Of a stretch of DNA of 48,017 nt, positions 40,249 through 48,017 are shown in pieces (the stretch's first letter is position 1; every line of letters starts with the position of its first letter). Both the position numbers and the translations under genes were made by a program. Source of the stretch: Pseudomonas viridiflava (GTDB lineage: Bacteria; Pseudomonadota; Gammaproteobacteria; Pseudomonadales; Pseudomonadaceae); contig NZ_LKEH01000030.1 of NCBI RefSeq assembly GCF_001642795.1, positions 99,813-147,829 of the forward strand, in the 5' to 3' direction. Under the pieces are notes generated by a model. That model made no database searches. It was given only the letters and a program-made list of their open reading frames with translations, and was not told where the DNA came from.

Positions 40249-40737
40249 ATGGAAGGCTTGGTCAAACTGGATCGGATTGATATCAATATCCTGGTAGAAC
40301 TCCAGAAAGACGGGCGCATGACCAACGTCAGCCTTGCCGACGCCGTCGGGCTTTCCGCGAGCCCCTGCCTGCAACGCGTCAAGCGCCTGGAGTCGGCGGG
40401 TTACATCTCCAGCTACAAGGCGCACCTGAATCTCGCAAAAATCACCGAGTCGGTCACGGTGTTCACGGAAATCTCCCTCAGCGATCACAAGCGCGAAGAC
40501 TTCGCCAAGTTCGAAGCCAACATTCGCCACGTGGACGAAGTGCTGGAGTGTCACTTGATCAGCGGCGGCTACGACTATCTGGTGCGCTTCATGACCCGCA
40601 GCATCCAGCACTATCAGGAAGTGATCGAAGAGCTGCTGGACAAGAACATCGGCATCTCCAAATACTTCAGCTACATCGTCATCAAATCCCCGGTCATGAA
40701 AGACGGCGTGCCGTTGCGCAAACTGCTGCGCCACTGA
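40249..40737 (+). CDS. Lrp/AsnC family transcriptional regulator
   Basis: A 162-residue regulator. The N-terminal HTH covers about residues 7-60: LDRIDINILVELQKDGRMTN, then LADAVGLSASPCLQRVKRLE. The C-terminal RAM ligand domain covers about 75-155 and ends SYIVIKSPVMKD. Members sense amino acids and often control adjacent aminotransferase or transport genes. By location its target may be the aminotransferase at 38161 or serA, which converges on it. Confidence 0.9.
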   Translation: MEGLVKLDRIDINILVELQKDGRMTNVSLADAVGLSASPCLQRVKRLESAGYISSYKAHLNLAKITESVTVFTEISLSDHKREDFAKFEANIRHVDEVLECHLISGGYDYLVRFMTRSIQHYQEVIEELLDKNIGISKYFSYIVIKSPVMKDGVPLRKLLRH

Positions 40738-40750
40738 CAACCGACCCACA

Positions 40751-40779
40751 AAAAAAGGAGACCCGAAGGTCTCCTTTTT
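40751..40779. terminator. Bidirectional terminator between the Lrp gene and serA
   Basis: AAAAAGGAGACC and GGTCTCCTTTTT pair around CGAA. T runs exist on both strands, so it can end both convergent transcripts. Confidence 0.9.
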
Positions 40780-40795
40780 CAATGCAGCAGGGCTA

Positions 40796-42025
40796 TCAGA
40801 ACAGAACGCGGCTGCGGATGGTGCCTTTGATGTGCTGCAGCTTCTCTTGCGCCAGATCCGAGTATTCGGCGTCGACGTCGATCACCACGTAACCGACTTT
40901 CTCGTTGGTCTGCAGGAACTGACCGGAGATGTTGATGCCGTTCTCGGCGAAGACCTTGTTGATCTCGCTGAGCACGCCCGGGATGTTTTCGTGGATGTGC
41001 AGCAGGCGGTGCTTGCCAGGATGAGCGGGCAGTGCCACTTCGGGGAAGTTGACCGAGGACACCGAGGTGCCGTTGTCGCTGTACTTGACCAGCTTTTCTG
41101 CCACTTCCAGACCGATGTTGGCCTGCGCTTCGGCAGTGGAACCACCGATGTGCGGGGTCAGAATCACGTTGTCCAGGCCACGCAGCGGGCTTTCGAAGAT
41201 GTCGTCGTTCGAGCGCGGCTCGACCGGGAATACGTCGATGGCCGCGCCGATCAGGTGCTTGTCCTTGATCGCGTCAGCGAGGGCGTCCAGTTCGACCACG
41301 GTGCCGCGTGCCGCGTTGATCAGGATCGCGCCTTTCTTCATGGCACGGATTTCCTTCTCGCCGATCATCCACTGGGTGGACGGCAGCTCAGGCACGTGCA
41401 GGGAAACGATGTCGGCCAGACCCAGCAGTTCGTTCAGGCTGGTGACCTGGGTTGCGTTGCCCAGTGGCAGCTTGGTCAGCGGGTCGAAGAAGAACACCTG
41501 CATGCCCAGGCTTTCAGCCAGAACCGACAACTGCGTACCGATCGAGCCGTAGCCGATGATGCCCAGCTTCTTGCCACGGATTTCGAACGAGTTGGCAGCG
41601 CTCTTGATCCAGCCACCACGGTGGCAGGACGCATTCTTCTCGGGAATGCCGCGCAGCAGCAGGATGGCCTCGGCCAGTACCAGTTCGGCAACCGAACGGG
41701 TATTGGAGTACGGCGCGTTGAACACTGCGATACCGCGTTCACGGGCAGCGCCCAGGTCAACCTGGTTGGTGCCGATGCAGAAGCAGCCGACCGCGACCAG
41801 TTTCTTGGCGCAATCGAACATTTCTTCGGTCAGTTGGGTGCGGGAGCGGATACCGATGAAATGAGCGTCGGCGATCTTTTCCTTCAGCTCGGCTTCCGGC
41901 AGAGACTTGGTGTGGTACTCGATGCTGGTGTAACCGGCTGCCTTGAGGACGTCGACGGCGGATTGATGGACGCCTTCGAGAAGAAGGAACTTGATCTTGC
42001 TCTTGTCGAGGGAAGTCTTGCTCAT
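40796..42025 (-). CDS. serA: D-3-phosphoglycerate dehydrogenase
   Basis: A 409-residue enzyme for the first step of phosphorylated serine synthesis; this enzyme type also reduces 2-oxoglutarate to D-2-hydroxyglutarate. NAD-binding motif GIIGYGSIGTQLSVLAESLG (about 153-172), INAARGTVVELDAL with the substrate Arg, IDVFPVEP with the catalytic Glu, and LTPHIGGST with the catalytic His. The ACT domain at about 335-409 (HRLLHIHENIPGVLSEINKV) is the serine-feedback site. Length equals E. coli SerA (410). It is divergent from a D-2-hydroxyglutarate dehydrogenase gene, its metabolic partner. Confidence 0.97.
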   Translation of the reverse strand: MSKTSLDKSKIKFLLLEGVHQSAVDVLKAAGYTSIEYHTKSLPEAELKEKIADAHFIGIRSRTQLTEEMFDCAKKLVAVGCFCIGTNQVDLGAARERGIAVFNAPYSNTRSVAELVLAEAILLLRGIPEKNASCHRGGWIKSAANSFEIRGKKLGIIGYGSIGTQLSVLAESLGMQVFFFDPLTKLPLGNATQVTSLNELLGLADIVSLHVPELPSTQWMIGEKEIRAMKKGAILINAARGTVVELDALADAIKDKHLIGAAIDVFPVEPRSNDDIFESPLRGLDNVILTPHIGGSTAEAQANIGLEVAEKLVKYSDNGTSVSSVNFPEVALPAHPGKHRLLHIHENIPGVLSEINKVFAENGINISGQFLQTNEKVGYVVIDVDAEYSDLAQEKLQHIKGTIRSRVLF

Positions 42026-42092
42026 CTGCGTAAACCTGTGTCCCGGAGAAAATTGGCAGGGGGTGGCCGAAACGGCGTCAGGCGCTGTTCAC

Positions 42093-42120
42093 GGGGGGCG
42101 TATGCTAGCATAAGCCCCCC
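42093..42120. promoter_or_regulatory. 28-bp near-perfect palindrome in the serA / D2HGDH divergent region
   Basis: GGGGGGC (42093-42099), the central ATGCTAGCAT (42102-42111) and GCCCCCC (42114-42120) are symmetric about the same centre. Thirteen of fourteen base pairs match. TATGCT occurs on both strands within it and could be overlapping -10 elements for the two divergent genes. It lies 67 bp from serA and 66 bp from the other start. A shared operator is a good inference; a cruciform or transcript hairpin is the alternative. Confidence 0.6.
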
Positions 42121-42186
42121 GCGAAACCCCATTCTTGAACGTGAACCGTTCTCAGGATGCCCATGAATTGTTCGAGAGTTGAGTCC

Positions 42187-43581
42187 ATGACCCATCCCGC
42201 TTTGATTGATGAGCTCAAGACCCTGGTTGACCCCGGCAAAGTGCTGATCGACGAGGATTCCCTGCAGACTTACGGCAAGGACTGGACCAAACAATTCACC
42301 CCGGCCCCGCTGGCCATCGTGTTTCCCAAGACCATCGAACAGGTGCAGGCCATCGTGCGCTGGGCCAACGAGCGTCTGGTCGCGCTGGTGCCTTCGGGCG
42401 GCAGAACCGGTCTCTCGGCCGCTGCGGTGGCGGCCAATGGCGAGGTGGTGGTTTCGTTCGACTACATGAACCGGATTCTGGACCTCAACCTGACGGATCG
42501 CACGGCCGTCTGCCAGCCGGGCGTGATCACCCGGCAATTGCAGACGACGGCTGAAGAAAACGGGCTGTATTACCCGGTCGACTTCGCCTCGTCAGGCTCC
42601 AGCCAGATTGGCGGCAACATCGGCACCAATGCGGGCGGGATCAAGGTCATTCGCTACGGCATGACCCGCAACTGGGTCGCGGGCCTCAAGGTCGTGACCG
42701 GCAAGGGCGATCTGCTGGAGCTGAACAAGGATCTGATCAAGAACGCCACCGGTTACGATCTTCGCCAGTTGTTCATCGGCGCCGAGGGCACGCTGGGGTT
42801 CGTGGTCGAAGCCACCATGCGTCTGGACCGTGCCCCGCGAAACCTGACCGCCATGGTGCTCGGCACCACCGACTTCAATTCGATCATGCCGGTGCTGCAC
42901 GCCTTCCACGGCAAGCTCGACCTGACGGCCTTTGAATTCTTCTCCGACAAATCCTTCGCCCGGGTCATGGCGCGGGGTGACGTGCCTTCGCCGTTCGATA
43001 CGCCATGTCCGTTCTACGTGCTGCTGGAATTCGAAGCCACCACCGAGGACCTGGCCAACCAGGCGCTGGCGACCTTCGAACACTGCGTCGAACAGGGCTG
43101 GGTGCTGGATGGCGTGATGAGCCAGAGCGAGCAGCAGTTGCGCAATCTGTGGAAGCTGCGCGAGTACATCTCCGAAACCATCTCGCACTTCACGCCCTAC
43201 AAGAACGACATCTCTGTCACTGTCTCGAAAGTGCCACAGTTTCTGGCTGAAATTGACGCCATTGTTGGCGAACACTACCCCGACTTCGATGTGCTCTGGT
43301 ATGGCCATATCGGCGACGGCAACCTGCACCTGAATATCCTCAAGCCGGAAAACCTCGACAAGGACGAGTTCTTCATCAAATGCGCCCGCGTCAACAAGTG
43401 GGTGTTCGAGACGGTCGAGAAATACAACGGCTCGATTTCCGCCGAGCACGGCGTGGGTATGACCAAGCGCGATTATCTGACCTACAGTCGCTCGCCGGTC
43501 GAAATCGAGTACATGAAAGCCATGAAAGCGATCTTCGATCCGAACGGCATCATGAACCCCGGCAAGATATTCGCTGTTTGA
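42187..43581 (+). CDS. FAD-linked D-2-hydroxyglutarate dehydrogenase
   Basis: A 464-residue flavoprotein of the FAD_binding_4/GlcD group. The FAD-binding PCMH domain includes LVPSGGRTGLSAAAVA and SSQIGGNIGTNAGG. The C-terminal FAD-oxidase domain has WYGHIGDGNLHLNI with metal-ligand histidines, and SAEHGVGMTKRDYL. It oxidises D-2-hydroxyglutarate to 2-oxoglutarate. In P. stutzeri this enzyme drives SerA by removing the D-2-hydroxyglutarate SerA forms. The divergent arrangement with serA supports that role. I chose 42187 (MTHPALIDELKTLVD); the frame opens ten codons earlier. Other GlcD-like oxidases are possible but less likely here. Confidence 0.9.
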   Translation: MTHPALIDELKTLVDPGKVLIDEDSLQTYGKDWTKQFTPAPLAIVFPKTIEQVQAIVRWANERLVALVPSGGRTGLSAAAVAANGEVVVSFDYMNRILDLNLTDRTAVCQPGVITRQLQTTAEENGLYYPVDFASSGSSQIGGNIGTNAGGIKVIRYGMTRNWVAGLKVVTGKGDLLELNKDLIKNATGYDLRQLFIGAEGTLGFVVEATMRLDRAPRNLTAMVLGTTDFNSIMPVLHAFHGKLDLTAFEFFSDKSFARVMARGDVPSPFDTPCPFYVLLEFEATTEDLANQALATFEHCVEQGWVLDGVMSQSEQQLRNLWKLREYISETISHFTPYKNDISVTVSKVPQFLAEIDAIVGEHYPDFDVLWYGHIGDGNLHLNILKPENLDKDEFFIKCARVNKWVFETVEKYNGSISAEHGVGMTKRDYLTYSRSPVEIEYMKAMKAIFDPNGIMNPGKIFAV

Positions 43582-43653
43582 CGACTGTCGTAACGTTTCA
43601 CAACGCGTTATAAAACCTTATAAAAACCGCCTTTATCAGACTCAGGAGACGTC

Positions 43654-44319
43654 ATGAGCTACCAGCACAAATATGTCGATGGAACGAATATCCACTTTCC
43701 GCTGGGCAAAGTGGTGTGTATCGGTCGCAATTACGCTGAGCACGCCAAAGAGCTGGGCAACCCGGTTCCTACCGAGCCGTTGATCTTCATGAAGCCGGGC
43801 AGCGCCGTGGTTGCGCTGGAAGGCGGTTTCACCATTCCGGCCGACCGTGGTTCGGTGCATTACGAAGCCGAAATCGTTGTGCTGATCGGCAAGCCGCTGA
43901 CCAAAAATCCTTCCCGTGAAGAAGTGCTGGACGCCATCGCTGGTTTTGCACCAGGCCTGGACCTGACCCTGCGTGACGTGCAGTCGCGTCTGCGTGAGAA
44001 GGGCCTGCCGTGGGAACTGGCCAAGTGCTTCGACGGGGCTGCGGTCATCGCACCGTTCGTGCCGGCCGAGACCTTTCCGGACCTGACCGACATCGGCATT
44101 CGCCTGACTATCAACGGCAAGGTCGTTCAGGACGGCAACAGCAGCCTGATGCTCAACCCGATCGTGCCGATGATCCAGCACATGGCGGCCAACTTCTCCC
44201 TGCAGGCCGGCGATATCATCATGACCGGCACGCCAGCGGGCGTGGGGCCATTCGAAGCTGGCGATGAGATCGTCCTTGAACTGGGCGGTCAGACGCCGTT
44301 CGAGAGCGTCGTTCGCTAA
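43654..44319 (+). CDS. Fumarylacetoacetate hydrolase family protein (FAHD1/YcgM type)
   Basis: A 221-residue cytoplasmic enzyme of the FAH fold. Motifs are VVCIGRNYAEHAKELGN, FMKPGSAVV, the metal site HYEAEIVVLIG, DLTLRDVQ, and MTGTPAGVGPFEAGDEI. Length matches the FAHD1/YcgM subgroup, for which acylpyruvase, oxaloacetate decarboxylase or oxaloacetate tautomerase activity is reported. It is 72 bp after the D-2-hydroxyglutarate dehydrogenase on the same strand; both act on 2-oxoacid chemistry. CAGGAG precedes the ATG. Confidence 0.92.
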   Translation: MSYQHKYVDGTNIHFPLGKVVCIGRNYAEHAKELGNPVPTEPLIFMKPGSAVVALEGGFTIPADRGSVHYEAEIVVLIGKPLTKNPSREEVLDAIAGFAPGLDLTLRDVQSRLREKGLPWELAKCFDGAAVIAPFVPAETFPDLTDIGIRLTINGKVVQDGNSSLMLNPIVPMIQHMAANFSLQAGDIIMTGTPAGVGPFEAGDEIVLELGGQTPFESVVR

Positions 44320-44340
44320 GCGTTTCGAAAACCGCTCACC

Positions 44341-44376
44341 AAAGGCCATCCGTGATCAACGTCCGGGTGGCTTTTG
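44341..44376 (+). terminator. Probable terminator after the FAH-family gene
   Basis: AAAGGCCATCCG and CGGGTGGCTTTT pair imperfectly (one bulge) around an 11-12 nt loop and end in TTTTG. Confidence 0.5.
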
Positions 44377-44499
44377 TTTGTCCCCTGGGTAATAGTTCAT
44401 TCCGATTTGCGTTTTTTTCACACCTGTTCTGGATAATCCTGCCGGCCCTTCAAGGGCGATAAGCCCTGTCGACGTTACCTCTGCTCGGGAACACCTTGA

Positions 44500-45432
44500 A
44501 TGCCCCTTCCTGCCCAAACATTGCCTGCCTCCAAGAAACGCTTTGCCTTCATTCGGAGCCTGCGCTGGTATTCGTGGCTGTTGCTGGCGGTCATCATGGG
44601 CTACGGCCTGGCCTTTGCGATGCACTGGGATGATCGTGCGGTGCTCTGGGTTCAGGAAAGTTTCGAGAACAAGGCGGGCCGCAGCGCAAGCATCTGGTTG
44701 CCGGACTACCATGTAGAGATCGATGCCAAAGCGTTGCCCGGCATGGAAACGGACGAGGCGTCGGACCTGTCTTATAACCCGATCACCAAGACCCTGTTCG
44801 CCGTTATGGGCAAGAACGCCTTTCTGGTCGAGCTGACGCTTACGGGTGATGTGCTGCGCAAGATCCCGCTGGTCGGCTGGAGCAATCCAGAGGGCGTGGC
44901 AGTGATGAACGACGGACTGATCGCCATCACCGACGAGCGTCAGCATCAACTGACCATCGTCAAGGTCACGGCAGAGACCACGACGCTGAACATCGAGGAC
45001 TTCCCGAAATACGATCTGGGCAAATCCGACAACCAGAACAAGGGTTTCGAAGGCATCGCCTGGGATCCGCGTCGCCAACAGTTGATTCTGGGCGAAGAAC
45101 GGCCCGCAGCGCTGTTTACCTGGGCAAGCGACGGCAGTGACGTACTCAAGGGCGATAAGCAGAAACTGCCAAGCCGTTCGCTGGACATGCGCAACCTGTC
45201 GTCGTTGAGTATCGACCCGCGCACCGGTCACATGCTGGCGCTGTCGGCGGACTCGCATCTGCTGCTGGAAGTGGACGAGCAGGGCGAACAGGTCAGCTTC
45301 ATGACCTTGCTGGGTGGCATGAATGGCCTGAAAGAAACGATTCCGCGTGCTGAAGGCGTTGCGCTGGATGAGGCAGGAACGTTGTACATGGTGAGCGAAC
45401 CGAACCTGTTCTATTCGTTTCGCAAGCACTGA
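44500..45432 (+). CDS. SdiA-regulated domain membrane-anchored protein, copy 1
   Basis: A 310-residue protein. One membrane helix at about residues 27-44 (WLLLAVIMGYGLAFAMHW) follows a basic N-terminus. The rest is a periplasmic SdiA-regulated domain, a beta-propeller-like fold. Characteristic segments are EASDLSYNPITKTLFAVMG, WSNPEGVAVMNDGLIAITDER, KGFEGIAWDPRRQQLILGEER, and the ending LYMVSEPNLFYSFRK. The domain takes its name from a Salmonella SdiA target; its function is unknown. The next gene is a clear paralogue, so the two arose by tandem duplication. Confidence 0.88.
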   Translation: MPLPAQTLPASKKRFAFIRSLRWYSWLLLAVIMGYGLAFAMHWDDRAVLWVQESFENKAGRSASIWLPDYHVEIDAKALPGMETDEASDLSYNPITKTLFAVMGKNAFLVELTLTGDVLRKIPLVGWSNPEGVAVMNDGLIAITDERQHQLTIVKVTAETTTLNIEDFPKYDLGKSDNQNKGFEGIAWDPRRQQLILGEERPAALFTWASDGSDVLKGDKQKLPSRSLDMRNLSSLSIDPRTGHMLALSADSHLLLEVDEQGEQVSFMTLLGGMNGLKETIPRAEGVALDEAGTLYMVSEPNLFYSFRKH

Positions 45433-45541
45433 GCCAGGACGGCGACACATACTTGGTAAAAAAGTAGCACTACGCCATTAAGCTTGTTTTCAGAATGGCG
45501 TGCTATCAATGCCGCCCGCTCAACCTTTTCGAGTCACCCCA

Positions 45542-46450
45542 ATGCGTCGCTCTACCCGCTCTTTGCTCCTGCTTGTCATCCTCGTGCCGTTGATCGTCGT
45601 GCTGTTTTCCATCGCCAACCAGCGATACCGTTTCGTGGAGCGTGCTCAGTTCGATTGGCAGATGTTCTGGCAGTCCGATTCGCAGGAAGCCATTGGTCTT
45701 GATCAATACCGCGCCGTGATCGAAGGGCAGGTTATCGACGGGCTGACAGACGATGTTTCGGGCCTGAGCTACGATCCTGATCGCAAAAGTCTGTTCACGG
45801 TGACCAACCAGAACGCCGAAATGGTCGAGCTTAGCCTTGATGGGCGCATCCTGCGACGCATCAAGTTGATCGGTTTCGGTGATGCGGAAGCCGTCGAGTA
45901 CATCAGTCCTGGCGTGTACGTGATCAGCGACGAGCGCCAGCAGCGCTTGATCAAGGTGCACATCGATGACAGCACCCAGTCGGTGGATGCGGCCAATGCC
46001 GAACAACTGACGCTGGGGCTCAACGCGGGCGGCAACAAGGGCTATGAAGGTCTGGCCTATGACCGGCACCGTGAGCGTCTGTTTGTCGCCCGCGAGCGTG
46101 ATCCGGTGCAGATCATCGAGGTGCGCGGCTTCCCCAAGACGAATGCAGACGGCCCAAGCAATCTTCAGGTGATTTCCGACAGCAAACGCGATGCCGGTCT
46201 GTTCGTGCGCGATCTTTCCAGCCTGCAGTTCGATCAGAACAGCGGTCACCTGCTGGCACTTTCCGATGAGTCCAGGCAGATCGTCGAACTGGATATCGAT
46301 GGTCGTCCGATTGGCAGCAGCTCGCTGAAGAAGGGGCAGATGGGCCTGAGCAAGACCGTGCCCCAGGCCGAAGGCGTGGCCATGGACGACGATGAAGTGC
46401 TGTATCTGGTGAGCGAGCCGAACCTGTTCTATGTGTTTCGCAAGCCATAA
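45542..46450 (+). CDS. SdiA-regulated domain membrane-anchored protein, copy 2
   Basis: A 302-residue paralogue of the gene at 44500. A basic N-terminus (MRRSTRSLL) leads into one membrane helix (about residues 6-21). The same landmarks recur: DVSGLSYDPDRKSLFTVTN, GDAEAVEYISPGVYVISDER, KGYEGLAYDRHRERLFVARER, and the identical ending VSEPNLFYVFRK. An in-frame ATG at 45509 gives MPPAQPFRVTP..., resembling the MPLPAQT start of copy 1, so the true start could be there; neither has a good ribosome-binding site. It is 109 bp after copy 1. Confidence 0.85.
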   Translation: MRRSTRSLLLLVILVPLIVVLFSIANQRYRFVERAQFDWQMFWQSDSQEAIGLDQYRAVIEGQVIDGLTDDVSGLSYDPDRKSLFTVTNQNAEMVELSLDGRILRRIKLIGFGDAEAVEYISPGVYVISDERQQRLIKVHIDDSTQSVDAANAEQLTLGLNAGGNKGYEGLAYDRHRERLFVARERDPVQIIEVRGFPKTNADGPSNLQVISDSKRDAGLFVRDLSSLQFDQNSGHLLALSDESRQIVELDIDGRPIGSSSLKKGQMGLSKTVPQAEGVAMDDDEVLYLVSEPNLFYVFRKP

Positions 46451-46479
46451 CCCTGCGAAACGTTAGCCAGTTGAAACAA

Positions 46480-46504
46480 AAGTGCCCACGCAAGGTGGGC
46501 ACTT
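46480..46504. terminator. Bidirectional terminator between SdiA-regulated copy 2 and rpiA
   Basis: AAGTGCCCAC and GTGGGCACTT form a 10-bp stem with a 5-nt loop. On the minus strand TTTTG follows (rpiA side); the plus side has the weaker TTCTTC. Confidence 0.8.
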
Positions 46505-46520
46505 CTTCAAGCCGTGACAC

Positions 46521-47192
46521 TTAGCGGGTCAGGGTTTTCACGCCTTCAGCCGTGCCCAGCAACAGCAGATCAGCCGGACGTGCAGCGAACAGGCCGTTGG
46601 TGACCACGCCGACGATGGCGTTGATCTGTGCTTCCAGCTCCACCGGATTGGTGATGCTCATGTTGTGCACATCGAGAATGATGTTGCCGTTGTCGGTCAG
46701 CACGCCTTCACGGTAGACCGGGTCGCCGCCCAGCTTGACCAGTTGGCGCGCCACATGGCTGCGCGCCATCGGGATGACTTCAACCGGCAGCGGGAAAGCG
46801 CCCAGCACGGGCACCAGCTTGCTGCCGTCTGCGATGCAGATGAAGGTCTTGGCGACAGCCGCCACGATCTTCTCGCGGGTCAGGGCTGCGCCGCCGCCCT
46901 TGATCAGGTTCAGGTGCTCGTCGCTCTCGTCCGCGCCGTCGATGTAGAACTCCAGATCGCTGACCGTGTTGAGCTCATACACCGGAATGCCGTGGCCCTT
47001 GAGGCGCGCAGCGGTGGCTTCGGAGCTGGCGACGGCGCCGTCGAAGGCGGCCTTGTGTTTGGCCAGCGCGTCGATGAAGCAGTTGGCCGTGGAGCCGGTG
47101 CCGACGCCCACAATGCTCTTGTCGTCGAGCTTCGGAAGGATGAAATCGACAGCTGCCTGGGCGACTGCCTGTTTGAGTTGATCCTGGGTCAT
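46521..47192 (-). CDS. rpiA: Ribose-5-phosphate isomerase A
   Basis: A 223-residue pentose-phosphate enzyme interconverting ribose 5-phosphate and ribulose 5-phosphate. Motifs: GVGTGSTANCFIDAL (phosphate loop, about residues 29-43), SSEATAARLKGHGIPV, DGADESDEHLNLIKGGGAAL with the catalytic Asp/Glu region, and REKIVA. Length equals the family norm (219-223). The start at 47192 (MTQDQLKQAVAQAAVD) is standard; the frame extends 59 codons further through the promoter region. It is divergent from ilvA, a pairing common in gammaproteobacteria. Confidence 0.97.
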   Translation of the reverse strand: MTQDQLKQAVAQAAVDFILPKLDDKSIVGVGTGSTANCFIDALAKHKAAFDGAVASSEATAARLKGHGIPVYELNTVSDLEFYIDGADESDEHLNLIKGGGAALTREKIVAAVAKTFICIADGSKLVPVLGAFPLPVEVIPMARSHVARQLVKLGGDPVYREGVLTDNGNIILDVHNMSITNPVELEAQINAIVGVVTNGLFAARPADLLLLGTAEGVKTLTR

Positions 47193-47337
47193 GCGGGCTC
47201 CACGGTGCCAGAGGTGTGCAAAAGGGCCCGCATTATAGCGGCGAGCGCGGCGTAAAGCCCCGTCATTCGTATGGTCGTGCATCGGACTGCGGGGTAGACT
47301 TGCCGGTCTTGCCCTTTCCGCCAGTGATGTCGTCCCG

Positions 47338-48017
47338 ATGCTTGAACAGTACGTCAAGAAAATCCTCACTTCCCGCGTCTACGACGTCGCCATCGAGACG
47401 CCGCTGCACGGCGCCCGTCAACTCTCCGAACGGCTCGGCAATCAGGTGCTGCTCAAGCGCGAAGACCTGCAGCCGGTGTTCTCGTTCAAGATTCGTGGCG
47501 CTTACAACAAGCTGGCGCAACTGACCGCTGAAGACGCGGCGCGTGGTGTGGTCACGGCCTCGGCGGGCAACCATGCGCAAGGGCTGGCGCTGGCGGCGCG
47601 GGAGCTGGGCATCAAGGCGACGATCGTGATGCCGCGCACCACGCCTGAAATCAAGGTCGAAGGCGTGCGCTCCCGCGGGGCGACCGTGGTGCTGCATGGC
47701 GATTCGTTTCCCGAAGCGCTGGCGTATTCGCTGAAGCTGGTCGACGAGCAGGGTTTTGTGTACATCCATCCCTATGACGACCCCGACACCATTGCCGGTC
47801 AAGGCACGGTGGCCATGGAAATCCTGCGTCAGCAGCCGGGCCTACTGGACGCGATCTTCGTGCCGGTGGGCGGCGGTGGACTGATCGCGGGGATTGCGGC
47901 CTACGTGAAGTATTTGCGGCCCGAGATCAAGGTGATCGGCGTCGAACCGGACGATTCCAACTGCCTGCAAGCCGCCATGGCCGCAGGTGAGCGCGTGGTG
48001 CTCAGTCAGGTCGGGCT
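47338..48017 (+). CDS. ilvA: Threonine ammonia-lyase (threonine deaminase), 5' part only
   Basis: The first 226 codons of biosynthetic threonine deaminase, which makes 2-oxobutyrate for isoleucine synthesis; the gene runs off the window end. Visible: MLEQYVKKILTSRVYDVAIE at the start, the PLP Lys51 in PVFSFKIRGAYNKL, SAGNHAQG, MPRTTPEIKVEGVRSRGA, and the phosphate-binding PVGGGGLIAG. The C-terminal ACT-like regulatory domains are outside the window. It is divergent from rpiA with 145 bp between starts. Confidence 0.95.
   Translation, partial: MLEQYVKKILTSRVYDVAIETPLHGARQLSERLGNQVLLKREDLQPVFSFKIRGAYNKLAQLTAEDAARGVVTASAGNHAQGLALAARELGIKATIVMPRTTPEIKVEGVRSRGATVVLHGDSFPEALAYSLKLVDEQGFVYIHPYDDPDTIAGQGTVAMEILRQQPGLLDAIFVPVGGGGLIAGIAAYVKYLRPEIKVIGVEPDDSNCLQAAMAAGERVVLSQVG

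Overview
The window is a GC-rich, gene-dense piece of a Pseudomonas chromosome, most likely from the P. syringae group. I infer this from the protein sequences (OprD porin, LsfA, EnvC/CtpA, D2HGDH, SdiA-regulated pair), from gene orders typical of pseudomonads, and from two families of REP-like intergenic repeats. No species call can be proved without a search. Apart from the repeats I see no insertion sequence, prophage, CRISPR array or secretion locus. Most of the window is core metabolism.

Layout. 1-5.1 kb: GABA-type permease, a small acidic protein, a soluble double-PAS chemoreceptor-like protein (BdlA type), a lipoprotein and two overlapping unknown small genes. 5.4-9.9 kb: tRNA-Phe, yggX-mutY, an AsmA protein and a PanZ-like acetyltransferase. 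10-13.2 kb: an OFA-family MFS transporter and an aromatic aminotransferase. 13.5-16.6 kb: hisB-hisH-DUF2164-hisA-hisF. 16.8-25.1 kb: a solute-binding protein, then the leftward block gpmI-envC-ctpA-yibQ, divergent from yibN-grxC-secB (the order secB-grxC-yibN-gpmI-envC-yibQ is shared with E. coli, with ctpA added), then trmL and a small membrane protein.

25.4-34.4 kb is a sulfur-scavenging region: tauABC (leftward), an OprD-type porin, the 1-Cys peroxiredoxin lsfA, and ssuA-ssuC-ssuB-ssuF. The uptake genes are all there, but the desulfonating enzymes usually found with them (tauD, ssuE, ssuD) are absent. The ssuE position is instead occupied by about 600 bp of stacked repeats. This is the most interesting system-level observation in the window.

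34.5-48 kb: a seven-repeat delta-60 protein with foreign-looking codon use, a TetR regulator with a GhrA-type reductase, an aminotransferase-HAD-Lrp group, serA divergent from D-2-hydroxyglutarate dehydrogenase across a striking 28-bp palindrome, an FAH-family hydrolase, two tandem SdiA-regulated membrane-anchored proteins, rpiA, and the 5' part of ilvA, which runs off the window end.
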